This document shows, piece after piece, positions 22,101 through 28,578 of a DNA stretch of 64,000 bases (position 1 is the stretch's first letter; every line of letters starts with the position of its first letter). The notes under the pieces are model-generated. The model was not told the DNA's origin. It searched no databases and saw only the letters and a list, made by a program, of their open reading frames with translations. Source of the stretch: Salinibacterium sp. NG253 (GTDB lineage Bacteria; Actinomycetota; Actinomycetes; Actinomycetales; Microbacteriaceae). The translations under genes and the position numbers were made by a program. Location of the stretch: NCBI RefSeq assembly GCF_015864945.1, contig NZ_JADYWF010000001.1, positions 1,550,378 to 1,614,377 of the forward strand, read 5' to 3'.

Positions 22101-25100
22101 GCCGACGCTCGAGAGCGTGACGTTACCGGTGTTCTTGACGACGAACGAGAAGGTGACGGTGTCGCCGAGCTTGTTGGCTCCCGCCGCAACCGCACCGGTC
22201 TTGGAGACGGTGAGCTTGGCAGTCGAGACGAGCGGAACCGTGGCGCTGCTGGTCTTCGGAGTTGCGGCGCCGCCGCTGACACCCGTTCCCGTTGCGGTCG
22301 CGGTGTTCGCGATCGAACCCGCGTCGACATCCGTCTGCTTCACCGTGTAGGTAGCGGTGGCTGTCACTTGAGTGTTCGGTGCCAAGGTTCCGGTGGTGCC
22401 CGACGGCCACGTGCCGTAGGTGATCGAAGAGAGACCCGAGAGCGGGTCAGTGACCGCGGCACCGGTGATCGTGACATTGCCAGTGTTGCGGATGACGAAG
22501 CTGTAGGTAACGACCTCGCCAGCAACCGACGTGGAACCAGCCGGCAGTGTGCCCGACTTCACGAGCGACAGAGTCGGCGCCGGAGTAACGGTAGTGGTGA
22601 CCACGGGGTTGGAGTCATCGTTGACGGGAGTCGCGCCCGGAGCTGTTCCCGCAGCCGACGCGGTGTTGGCGATCGAGCCAGCATCCACATCCGACTGCTT
22701 CACGGTGTAGCTCGCGAGAGCTGTTGCGGTCTGGCCAGGAGCGAGGGTTCCCGCGACGCCGGGCCATGTGACAACGGGAGTGGAGAGACCCACGAGCGAG
22801 TCGGTCAGGGTGACGCCGGTGATGGTCTGGTTTCCCGTGTTCGCGATTGCGATCGAGTACGTGATCGAGTCGCCAACCTTGGCACCGGACGTCACGTTCG
22901 CCGACTTGGTGGTGGTCAGCTGCGGCGCCCCTGTGATCGTCGGAACATTCGCGGTCGACGAGGGCGACGTGATCGTTGCGTTTGTGGGGGTTTTGCCCGA
23001 GACGGTTGCCGTATTCGAAACCGAACCAGCGTCAACATCGGCCTGCTTCACCGTGTACGTCGCCGTTGCGGTCGCGGTTTGGCCGGGGGCGAGTCGTGCA
23101 GCAGTGGCAGTCGGCCAGGTATAAACCGGAGCCGACAGGCCCACGAGCGAGTCAGCAATCGCGACACCGGTCATCGTGACGTTACCGGGGTTCGTGATGC
23201 TGAACGTGAACGTCATCGTGCTGCCAACGCCACCCGTACCCGAAGTGACCGAACCGGTCTTTGTGACGGCGAGCGCACCATTCGGCGCGACCACCAGAGT
23301 GGCGGGCGCTGTGGCGGTAACGGCGGCACCGGTGGGAGGCGTGCCGCGGGTCGTCGCAGTATTCGCGACTGAGCCGGCGTCAACATCCGACTGCTTCAAA
23401 ATATAGGTAGCAGTGGCCGTGACCTGCGTTTGCGGCAGGAGGCGACCGGTTGTTCCGCTCGGCCACGTTCCGAAAGTGACGCCCGAAAGGTCAGGCAGCG
23501 GATCGGTGATGCCGACGCCCGTGAGCGTGACGTTACCGGTGTTGCGCACGACGAAGCTGTAGGTGACGGCATCGCCAGCTGCGCCGGTTGCGCCCGCCGC
23601 CAACACGGCATTCTTAGTAATCGAGATGGTGCGAACCGAGGCGACGGTCGGTGTGGTGATCTGGGGCGAAGGCCCGGTCACGGTGGTGCCGCCGAAGGAG
23701 CCCGTCGAGGTTGCGGTGTTCTTGACCGAGCCGGCATCGACATCGGACTGCACGATTGTGTAGGTCGCCGTGGCAGTTACCTGCGCGTTCGGCGCCAACG
23801 TTCCGGCAACGCCGCCGGGCCATGTGCCGTAGGTCAGCGCCGAAAGTCCCGAGAGCGGATCAGCAATCGAGACGCCCGTGAGCGTGACGTTACCGGTGTT
23901 CTTCGCGATGAACGTGTACGTGATGACGTCGCCAACCGCACCGGTGCCAGCAACACTCGCCGACTTTTGAGTTGTGATGGCGGGCGACGATGCGACGGTC
24001 GGCACAACAGCCTGCGGCGACGTCGCTGTGACCGTTCCGCCCGACGGAGTTGAACCGGATGCCGTTGCCGTGTTCTTCACCGAGCCAGCGTTTACGTCAG
24101 CCTGCTTGATCAGGTAGGTAGCCGTAGCGGTCACCTGAGTGTTGGGAGCGAGCGTGCCGGCCGTGCCGCTCGGCCACGTACCGAAGGTCACAGCGGAGAG
24201 CCCGACGAGGGAGTCGGTGATACCAACACCGGTGGCGGTGACGTTACCGGTGTTGCGCACGACAAACGAGAACGTGACAGTGTCGCCGACGGAACCGTTA
24301 CCGGTCGTGACAGCTCCCGACTTGGAGACTGTGAGCGCGGGGCCTGCCGTGATCGGAACGGTGGCGGGGCTCGTGCTGGTGACTGCAGCGCTGAGCGGTG
24401 GTTTTCCGGTACCGGTGGCGGTGTTCGCGACGGAGCCAGCATCTACGTCGGTCTGCTTGAGAACGTAAGTCGCCGTGGCCGTAACCGACTCACCCGGTTT
24501 CAAGGTTCCGGCGGTTCCCGAAGGCCATGTGCCATAGGTAAGGGCCGAAAGATCGGGCAGAGTGTCGGCGGCCGACACCGAGGTGAGGGTGACGTTGCCC
24601 GAGTTGGTGAGCTTGATCGAGAAGTTCACGGTGTCGCCAGCGCGGCCTGTTGAGCCTGCCGCGAGAGCGCCCGATTTGAGCGTCGTGATGACAGGATTCG
24701 CCGCGACGGTCGGAACCGTGATCTCAGACGAGGGGTTGCTCACGGTGGTGCCGCCGTGCGTACCGCTACCGGTGGCGATGTTCTTCACCGAGCCGGCATC
24801 CACATCGGACTGCTTGATTGTGTAGGTCGCTACGGCGGTGACGGTCTGCCCCGGAGCCAAGACGCCGGTCGCGCCCGGCCACGTGTAGGTCAGCGCCGAA
24901 AGACCCGCGTGCGGGTCAGCGATAGTGACGCCGGAGAGCGTGACGTTTCCGTCATTCTTCGCACTGAACGAGTAGCTGATGACGTCGCCGACCTTGCCGG
25001 TTCCGGCGCCAGCAATCGTTGCTGACTTCGTCGTCGTGATGAGTCGCGTGGGGGTGACCGTAGGCAGCACAGACTGCGCAGAAGGTTGCGTCACCGTGCC

Positions 25101-28100
25101 GCCGGTCGGTGTCTTCGCAGTAGCGGTCGCCGTGTTCGTGACCGAACCGGCATCCACATCGGACTGCTTCACCGTGTAGGTCGCGGTTGCCGTCGCGGTC
25201 TGTCCGGGGGTGAGCACACCGGATGCTCCGGGCCACGTCACCGAAATCGTGCTGAGACCCGAGAGCGGGTCGGCCAGCACAACCTGACTGAGAGTGACGT
25301 TTCCATCGTTCTTGACGCTAAACGTATAGGTGATAACCGAGCCCACCGCGCCGGAACCGGTTGTGTACGCACCCGACTTCGTGACGATCATCTTCGCATC
25401 GGCCGTGATCGGAACCGTCGCGGGCGTCGTGCGCGACACGTCAGCACCGGTCGGAGGGGTGCCCTTTGCGGTCGCACTGTTCACGATGGCGCCAGCATCG
25501 ACATCCGACTGCTTCACCGTGTAGGTGGCCGTTGCCGTGACGGACTGACCGGGAGCGAGAGTGCCGACGGTGCCGGGCCACGTGCCATACGTGATAGCCG
25601 AGAGGCCGGAGAGAGGGTCAGTGATGCCGGCGTTCGTGAGGGTCACGTTGCCCGAGTTCGTGAGAACGAAGGAGTAGTTCACGGTGCTGCCAGCGGTCGA
25701 GCCGCCCGCGAGCGCACCCGACTTGGTCAGAGAGACGGCAGGGGTGCGGGTTTGCAGCGGAACATCTACGCGAGGGGACGCTGCAGTGACGGCAGTTCCA
25801 CTGGGTGATGTTCCCGAGCTGGTGGCCGTGTTGCGCACCAGACCGGCATCAACATTCGCCTGCGTCACGGTGTATGTCGCGGTGGCGGTTACGGTCTGGC
25901 CCGGAGCCAGGGTTCCGGCGGTTCCCGGCCACGAGTAGGTCAGAGCGGAAAGCCCGACGAGCGGGTCAGCGATGGTCACCCCGGTGAGGGTGACATTTCC
26001 GGTGTTCTTGGCACTGAAGTTGTAGGTGACAACGCTGCCGACGCCCTTGGGCTCAGCAACGGTTCCCGACTTCGTGGTGGTGAGCCCGGGGGCTGCAGGC
26101 GCGGTTGCCAAGGTCACTTCATTGCTGACACCCGTGACGGCAACGTTCTTGGGGGTTCGTGCGGTGGAGCTCGCCTGGTTGACGATCTTGCCCGCGTTCA
26201 CATCGGACTGCTTGACTGTGTACGTCGCCGTACCGGTCGCGGTTTGCCCGGGGGTGAGCGTGCCGGAGGTTCCTGGCCACGTCACGGCAATGGCCGAGAG
26301 CCCCGTCAGCGGGTCGGTCAGCGTCACCGAGGTGAGCGTGACGTTACCGGTGTTTTTTACGGAGAACGAATAGTTCACGACGTCGCCGACATTGCCGACT
26401 CCGGCGCCGGCATAGGCGGCCGTCTTCTTCGTTTCGAGAACAGCATTCACCGGGATGGGGGTGGTGCGGTTTGCTGTCGCAACCGGCTTGACGCCGCCAT
26501 CAGCATCCGTTCCGGTGGCGCTCGCGGTATTCGCGATCGAACCGGCATCCACATCAGCCTGCGTGAGGGTGTAGGTCGCCGTTGCTGTTGCCGACGCCCC
26601 CGCGGCGAGCGCGCCAGCGGTTGCTGTTGGCCACGTGTAGGTAAGGGCCGAAAGTCCGGTCATCGGATCGGTAACCGCGACTCCTGTGAGGGGCGAGTCA
26701 CCGTTGTTCTTGATGGTGAACGTGTAATTCAGGGTGTCGCCGGCACGACCGGTTGCTCCACCGGCGAGGGCGCTTGTCTTGGCGAGTGTGAGAGAGGACA
26801 ACAGCACCCGCGTGGAGTCGCTGCCCGTGGCAGGGCTCGCGCCAACAACGGTGCTCGCTGTCGCTGTAGCGGTCGAGTCATAACTGGCCGTCGTCGGCCC
26901 GTTAGCAACACACGTATAGGTATAGGACTCAAGGGGGGCGAGCGTGACGCCCGTCAGCGTTCGCGCACAGTCTGTTTGGTCATCCGCAATCACAATGTTC
27001 TGCAGGATGCCGACACCGGAGTTGGTGACGGTGATAGTGAAGGTCGCTGGTTCTGTTGCCGTGCGCGACTGCTGGTCGAGCGTTCCGTCATAGGTTTTTG
27101 AGACGTTGATTCCCGCGCTGGGCACCGAGAGGATCGCATTCTGCAGCAGGTACGAGTCACCACTGGTGCTCATGCGGAGGTTGACGGAGGTGTCGCCCGA
27201 CTGCACGTTGGGCAGATCGACGGTCGCGACATCCACACTCTGGTTAGTGAACGGGCCAGTGTCGGTGAGCGCCGTGTAGCGAACAGAGCCCTCTCCTCGA
27301 CCGATACCAATGTTATTCGTGTTACCCGCACTGTTGGCTAGTTGGGTGTAACCGCCATTGCCGCGCGAATACTCCGCAATGTCCCCCTGGATGATGCGGT
27401 CACCCTCATAGAGCGAGAAACCAGCGCGGGTTCCCGTGGCGATCGCGCTGAAGCCATTAAACGCGACGGTGAGGGGAGCCTCGGCGGCGGTCATGCGAAC
27501 GTGACCTTCGTAGAAGATGATGCGGTGCGGGGCCGAATTGAGGTTGCTGGGGATGTAGACGCCGTAGTCATAGACGACCGTGAGGGTCCAGCCGGCGTAG
27601 CATCCGGCACCCTGCGGCGCCCACAAGTCACCAGCGGACACCGTGAGCGGGGTTCCCGTGAGCGCTCCGGCAAAAGCTGTGGTGACATCAGCGCTCGCGC
27701 TGTAGTAAATCGCCGAAGTCGTGCCGACCGGGTCTTCGAGCACTGTCGTCGGCGCCACGGTAGTGATGGCGCCGGTGCCGACCTTGAGCGTGGCGGGCGC
27801 AGTGCGGTAACCGGTTGCCGAACCGGCAGGCATCAGCGCGGTCCCCCGTGTGGCGTTGACAGTGGTGCACGCATTGGCGGTCGTACCGGTGAAGACACCA
27901 GTGTTAGCGCTCCAGCTCAGAAAAGCTTTCTTGACGGCTGCGCCAGCAGGAATCGTGATGTTCGCCGAGCTCGAGTTCGTAGTGAATCCCGCGACCGTGT
28001 TCGAATTCTCAAGGTAAAAGTTGTCGTTGGCGGTGTTGTTGTTTCCACCAGATGCGGAGTGCAAATCGGTACAAGAACCGATTTGGGCTGCCGTGTAGAG

Positions 28101-28346
28101 AGGCCGATTACACGCGAGCACGCCGTTGCCGGCCATGAGGAAGTCACCGTTAACGGTGGTTTGGTAGCTCGGCGACGTACCGGCGTTGGTTCCCCACTGC
28201 ACGACGGCAGCTTCGGCGGGCGATGATGGCATGACAGTCAATCCGGCCACGAGAAGACCGAAGGCTACGACGGATGCGACGCCACGCATGAACGCGCTTC
28301 GAGCGCTGCGTTGCGTGCGCTCCACGTTGATGCTGTTGTGCCGCAC
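10116..28346 (-). CDS. Giant repetitive cell-wall-anchored surface protein (6076 residues)
   Basis: The frame is unbroken for 18.2 kb. The start is GTG at 28346 with a strong GGGGGAG ribosome-binding site five to six bases away. Residues 1-47 are a signal peptide (hydrophobic run, then SPAEAA). Residues about 48-412 form a unique domain holding nearly all the cysteines. From residue 413 to about 6036 I count about 48 repeats of roughly 117 residues of the DUF11/DUF7507 type. A typical unit runs from a TKSGAL-like start through NTGNVTL, DPLSGLS, TWPG, LAPGQ/E and QSDVDAGSV. The C-terminus has LSYTG (6039-6043), a membrane helix and the tail RRRQRQENS, a sortase-type anchor with a non-canonical motif. 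It is probably an adhesin or long surface stalk. No sortase gene is in the window. Confidence 0.92.
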   Translation of the reverse strand: MRHNSINVERTQRSARSAFMRGVASVVAFGLLVAGLTVMPSSPAEAAVVQWGTNAGTSPSYQTTVNGDFLMAGNGVLACNRPLYTAAQIGSCTDLHSASGGNNNTANDNFYLENSNTVAGFTTNSSSANITIPAGAAVKKAFLSWSANTGVFTGTTANACTTVNATRGTALMPAGSATGYRTAPATLKVGTGAITTVAPTTVLEDPVGTTSAIYYSASADVTTAFAGALTGTPLTVSAGDLWAPQGAGCYAGWTLTVVYDYGVYIPSNLNSAPHRIIFYEGHVRMTAAEAPLTVAFNGFSAIATGTRAGFSLYEGDRIIQGDIAEYSRGNGGYTQLANSAGNTNNIGIGRGEGSVRYTALTDTGPFTNQSVDVATVDLPNVQSGDTSVNLRMSTSGDSYLLQNAILSVPSAGINVSKTYDGTLDQQSRTATEPATFTITVTNSGVGILQNIVIADDQTDCARTLTGVTLAPLESYTYTCVANGPTTASYDSTATATASTVVGASPATGSDSTRVLLSSLTLAKTSALAGGATGRAGDTLNYTFTIKNNGDSPLTGVAVTDPMTGLSALTYTWPTATAGALAAGASATATATYTLTQADVDAGSIANTASATGTDADGGVKPVATANRTTPIPVNAVLETKKTAAYAGAGVGNVGDVVNYSFSVKNTGNVTLTSVTLTDPLTGLSAIAVTWPGTSGTLTPGQTATGTATYTVKQSDVNAGKIVNQASSTARTPKNVAVTGVSNEVTLATAPAAPGLTTTKSGTVAEPKGVGSVVTYNFSAKNTGNVTLTGVTIADPLVGLSALTYSWPGTAGTLAPGQTVTATATYTVTQANVDAGLVRNTATSSGTSPSGTAVTAASPRVDVPLQTRTPAVSLTKSGALAGGSTAGSTVNYSFVLTNSGNVTLTNAGITDPLSGLSAITYGTWPGTVGTLAPGQSVTATATYTVKQSDVDAGAIVNSATAKGTPPTGADVSRTTPATVPITADAKMIVTKSGAYTTGSGAVGSVITYTFSVKNDGNVTLSQVVLADPLSGLSTISVTWPGASGVLTPGQTATATATYTVKQSDVDAGSVTNTATATAKTPTGGTVTQPSAQSVLPTVTPTRLITTTKSATIAGAGTGKVGDVISYSFSAKNDGNVTLSGVTIADPHAGLSALTYTWPGATGVLAPGQTVTAVATYTIKQSDVDAGSVKNIATGSGTHGGTTVSNPSSEITVPTVAANPVITTLKSGALAAGSTGRAGDTVNFSIKLTNSGNVTLTSVSAADTLPDLSALTYGTWPSGTAGTLKPGESVTATATYVLKQTDVDAGSVANTATGTGKPPLSAAVTSTSPATVPITAGPALTVSKSGAVTTGNGSVGDTVTFSFVVRNTGNVTATGVGITDSLVGLSAVTFGTWPSGTAGTLAPNTQVTATATYLIKQADVNAGSVKNTATASGSTPSGGTVTATSPQAVVPTVASSPAITTQKSASVAGTGAVGDVITYTFIAKNTGNVTLTGVSIADPLSGLSALTYGTWPGGVAGTLAPNAQVTATATYTIVQSDVDAGSVKNTATSTGSFGGTTVTGPSPQITTPTVASVRTISITKNAVLAAGATGAAGDAVTYSFVVRNTGNVTLTGVGITDPLPDLSGVTFGTWPSGTTGRLLPQTQVTATATYILKQSDVDAGSVANTATTRGTPPTGAAVTATAPATLVVAPNGALAVTKTGSVTSGTGGVGSTMTFTFSITNPGNVTMTGVAIADSLVGLSAPVYTWPTATAARLAPGQTATATATYTVKQADVDAGSVSNTATVSGKTPTNATITSPSSTANVPTITGAPQLTTTKSANVTSGAKVGDSITYSIAIANTGNQTITGVTLTDSLVGLSTPVVTWPGVAGTLAPGQTATALASYTVKQSDVDAGSIANTASAAGTAPGATPVNDDSNPVVTTTVTPAPTLSLVKSGTLPAGSTSVAGEVVTYSFVIRNTGNVTITGAAVTDPLSGLSSITYGTWPSGTTGTLAPNTQVTATATYTVKQTDVDAGSIANTATATGTGVSGGAATPKTSSATVPLVSTAKLTVSKTGAVAAGANKLGDTVTFSFVVKNTGNVTLSSVGITDSLADLSAVTFGTWPGGTTGVLAPNAQVTATATYTIKQSDVNAGSVKNTATASGTPPSGPVATATSTQAVVPTVAASPALVTTKSAVVGGTGTGAIGDTITYTFTARNTGNVTLTGVTLTDPLSGLSTPTYVWSGGVSGQLNPNGTVTGTATYTITQADVDAGSVKNIATATGTPPTGAAVTAPSPQLVTPTIASAPTIGVTKSGALAPGAQGVAGDVVTWSLSLTNSGNVTLTSVAVTDSLPGVSAVTYGTWPSTAGTLAPGQSVSATATYVLTQADIDAGAVSNTANGSGTPPRGSPATATAPSTLPLASNSSITLDKTAAVVSPGTGVVGDTIRYTFTAENTGNVTLTNVIIADPLPGLSALTYGTWASGTVGRLAPGQTITATADYVIRQADQNAGVVNNTASVSGKPPAGANATASSAAVATPTATRVPGILTTKTSSVAGTGAVGDVITYTITVRNTGNTTLTSVSASDPLSGLSTLTYGAWPGGVTGTLQPNTQVVATAKYTIKQSDVNTGSVTNTATGQGTSPSAGVITDPSDEVVTPTVAANPVATFAKSGALAPGSVGAAGDTITYTFTTKNTGNVTLTGVAVSDPLADLGAITYTWPGATGVLTPGQTVTATANYTVKQSDVDAGSVSNAATLTATPPSGTPFTETDSETVSITPAPGITVSKVASVGGTGEEGDVITYTMTIRNTGNQTLTVVTLIDNLPGLSTPTFVWPGADNELAPGQTATATATYAIDLDDLNAGEVTNTANVTAQTPGGGPEVTASSGAVVVATGDQRPELTTTKTASVVPSPAAEGTTITYSFLVENTGNVTIENIVLNDPLLGGATPTLSATSLDPDESATATATYTITQADVDAGSVTNTAKAAGATTADPAVPVESPVSSVTTPTEPAAPGISVTKSGTAAQDAGDLIDWTFTVTNTGNVTLSGVTLNDALAGVTPVFGTFPSGISGQLDPGDSVLATADDYVVTQADVDSGSVVNTVTASGTPSRGAVANATTAATVPLAPDAGITIVKSEDATPADRGLGDTVSFTFTVTNTGNVTLSSISIIDQLDGVSAISYDDWDGNPAGSLGPNDVLTATATYVLTQDDIDLGSVDNDSSVLALTPAGVIVDEDSNTVTVTTDATAPSLVTTKAAVLNGTGIVGDTISYTITLLNDGNVTLTDAAITDSLAGLSALVYGEWVSGVAGELAPGESVTATANYTITQADVDAGSVSNIATGDAESARDGAAVTDDSPAAVTPLVTQAAAISATKTGALESGSEGEAGDFIDFSFTITNDGNVTLTGVTLTDPLTDLSAITYTWPTATDGVLAPGETAMAVATYELKQSDVDSGSVVNLATPSGVDPNAVDVDGTEVAATVVVEPDASLSAIKTGELRAGGIGQVGDIIDYSVTATNTGNVTLHDGQLVDPLPGISDPNIVWPDPAQPGVLGVGESVTGTAEYTLTQADIDLGYIENTAEVQALTPNNAVVPATTNTVVIPTVRPAPILTVDKTAVVADNGELGDEIAYAFTITNDGNITIDGITLADPLPGLTDLTVNWDVANTTQTLAPGESVTATATYEITQDDVNAGEVRNTATASGTDAQGTDVTGDSPEVVTEVVAAAPSLSATKSAALAAGATGVAGDTVEYSFTVTNNGNVSLTSVDLIDQLPGLTAVTFGTWPTATDGVLNPGDDVTATATYTLLQSDIDAGSVANSVNAMGVPPTGSAVTQPASATLPLTAAPNFTIVKTGDLGVQLGEVGDVVDYSFTITNSGNVTLSGVLLIDSMPGVSSPVLTWPGDAQVLAPGETATATAEYTITQEDVDAGSVTNTAEALGTTPEGTEYLEFSDPAVNPTVDRTASVTIDKVGSTPDGASLDDLVQYDFTLQNTGNTTLNGVAIDDPLVGLSTIVYSWPGADGELAPGETATATATYAITQADIDRGYVRNSADVDATSPLGAVEDSVGPIDVLTDAAAPAIETTKNGALEAGSTGFAGDIIDYSFTVRNSGNVTLTGVTLTDPLTGLSALTYTWPTATDGVLAPGQSATAVATYELTQADVDAGKVDNTVTAEGTTPAAGTVDDTADETVTITPAPVLTPFKSGTILDGGVGAVGDTVQYTLTVTNDGNVTLYDGQLLDPLPGLSVPVITWPDSEKPGEIPVGESVIGIATYVITQADVDLGYIPNTADMSAQTPQGVVIVEASNEVIVPMVLPSPNITVTKSGAPQGSADLGDIIDYSFEILNSGNVTLDSVTLTDPLPNLSAITITWPTPTSPGVLAPGEIATATADYEITQDDVDAGAVLNIATADGVDPNDTDVTDDSEANTVPTETIRAEVELTKSGVLADPARADEGDTVNWSFELTNSGNVTLTGVEIVDTLPGLSALTYTWPDTAGTLEVGESVTATATSTLTQEQIDAGTVANDATGSGTPPRGDAVSDPATASVVLAPQAGMAVTKDGTVDGAGNAGDTIDYDFGITNTGNVTLTLVDLVDALVGVSSPVFTWPGTEGELQPGETVTATADYTITQDDVDRGSVSNVATASGKPPIGDTITVSTTVTETTVAPAAASLLLTKSSSTGASAGVNDIITYTFEVENTGNVTVDEIVITDPLPGLSTPVVNWPGANGVLAPGEIATATATYAITQADVDAGTVDNTAVADGTSPTDAAVASNTALESTPTDAAAPDILVTKSGALAPGSTGFEGDLVEYEFSVTNTGNQTLTAVSLADPLPGLSALVYSWPTATAGTLVPGAVVTATATHELTQADIDSGSVANVVTGSATPPSGVAFEEDAPATVAIAANGELETTKWGVLRAGGIGQVGDWVDYRLEATNTGNVTLIDGELRDPLPGLSIPTITWPNPAQPGVILPGETVIGEASVQLTQEDIDRGYISNIADVGATDPNDDDVSATTNEVIVTTVQPQPSMTVVKSGEIALTGENGVGDSVDFEFEVRNTGNVTIGSIVVTDPLPGMSTPTVQWPTAVETLAPTETVTATASYLIRQSDVDRGYVENTASATAVPVRGDPISATSNTVEVPTEAPSVVVSVTNVGALTNPGPAVEGDTVTWNYSFTSTSNVTLSGVELSDFLGSLPAGDYTWPGDVGVLAPGDTVTAVRVQTLTQADIDSGAVSSVVTGEGTPPVGAAATATAPATVALAADGLLQVTKSSELAVAGENGPGDTIDYTIVVTNIGNVTLRTVTITDSIDNVSINSIVWPANSGVLAPGESATASATYVLEQDDVDRGYVDNTASVRGVTPGGAAVTATSPVDREPTADAEPSITAEKSGAITSGSGEVGSEITYSFTVTNTGNVTLHLVGVIDPLIDVVPSDLTFPSATGILGPNEQAIGSIVYTITQDDVDRGTVENTATGIGTAPDGTEVNGVSNTVLNPTEDAEPSIVTSHTAALAAGATGVLGDGMDYTFTITNDGNVSLDGVTLSNTIPGLTGFVYTWPDAAAPGVLAPGESVTVTATRLVDQADVDAGEVRNVATGEGNSPTAVAVDADSAVTVVPLIQALSSIDIAKAGEPRDAGNPVVVGSWIDYTFTVENTGETTLSGVTVADPKVGTTAVVYGTWPAADGVLAPGESVTATASYQVTQAEFDAGSASNTANVTSTNPAGDDVIDTSNTVVVPTAAGTPDIGITKTQVLAAGATGNAGDIVEYNFEVTNTGDVTLNGVTIADDQIDLSTLTITWPGTPGVLAPGESATATATYVLTQDDVDAGSISSDASTAGTPAVGAVVTDTATGSTPIVEDPSMTITKSSSFATLAQQGATVNYVIEVVNTGNVTLTAVVISDPKPGVSALTYNWPGTPGELAPGESVTATATYVITQADVDVEQTTNVATVDANAPSGAIAPEEATDVLAIPNVPNIALTISGVLGAGQQGYPGDVVTFTYVATNTGTLPLTNVTIADPRSGLSAMRYGVWPGAIGSLAPGESITATATYVIRESDAGTTLYETATVTSTELNSGDPVVATAQTSLQLPTKALSYTGSDPRGTLATGVGTLLLGLALILLARRRQRQENS
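10239..27110 (-). repeat. Array of about 48 tandem repeats inside the giant gene
   Basis: Units of about 350 bases encode similar beta-domain repeats. Read on the plus strand, near-identical strings such as gtgacgttaccggtgtt recur through the array and encode the NTGNVTL core. The first unit (413 to about 520) is divergent and contains two cysteines; the rest appear cysteine-free. Units 2 to 44 follow a period of three: every third unit begins like SGALAAGSTGxAGD and ends in a TVPL/TVPI-like tail. A GTPPxG-like motif recurs at units 5, 11, 17, 29, 35 and 41 (GTPSRG at 23), a period of six. The order breaks down in the last units. Unit boundaries were assigned by eye. Confidence 0.9.
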
Positions 28347-28564
28347 TATCTCTCCCCCGGGTTCAAATCCCTGACTTTGCGGGTCGTCGCATCGTCAACG
28401 AATAGCCCTTCGGGTGAGCGCATCTCTCTCAACCATAAACCGCAGGTCGAAGTTTTGGACACCCTAACTACCCGAATCTGCCCTTCACTGGGGCTAGAAC
28501 GTCGGTTCTTCAGGGGTTATGGGGTGTGTTTCTTTGCTGGGCGACCCTGCGCGTGTCCGCGACT

Positions 28565-28570
28565 GTTAAT
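28565..28570 (+). promoter_or_regulatory. Candidate -10 element for the DNA methyltransferase
   Basis: GTTAAT ends eight bases before the methyltransferase ATG, matching four of six bases of TATAAT. With this spacing transcription would begin at or near the start codon, giving a leaderless mRNA. No convincing -35 element is seen. The rest of the 232-base divergent gap (28347-28578) shows only a small CCC-TTC-GGG hairpin and no clear promoter for the giant gene. Confidence 0.25.
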
Positions 28571-28578
28571 CTCAAGGG

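Noticed and set aside
10239-27110. CRISPR array or satellite DNA
   Set aside because: The repeats are about 350 bases, variable, and encode a continuous protein frame. They lack short identical repeats with unique spacers.
10116-28346. Several separate genes or a pseudogene instead of one giant gene
   Set aside because: One unbroken frame from signal peptide to anchor, with no internal stops or alternative starts that fit.
28310-28385. tRNA-like T-arm GGGTTCAAATCCC near the start of the giant gene
   Set aside because: No matching acceptor, D or anticodon stems can be folded around it, and it overlaps the ribosome-binding region of the giant gene. It looks like chance.
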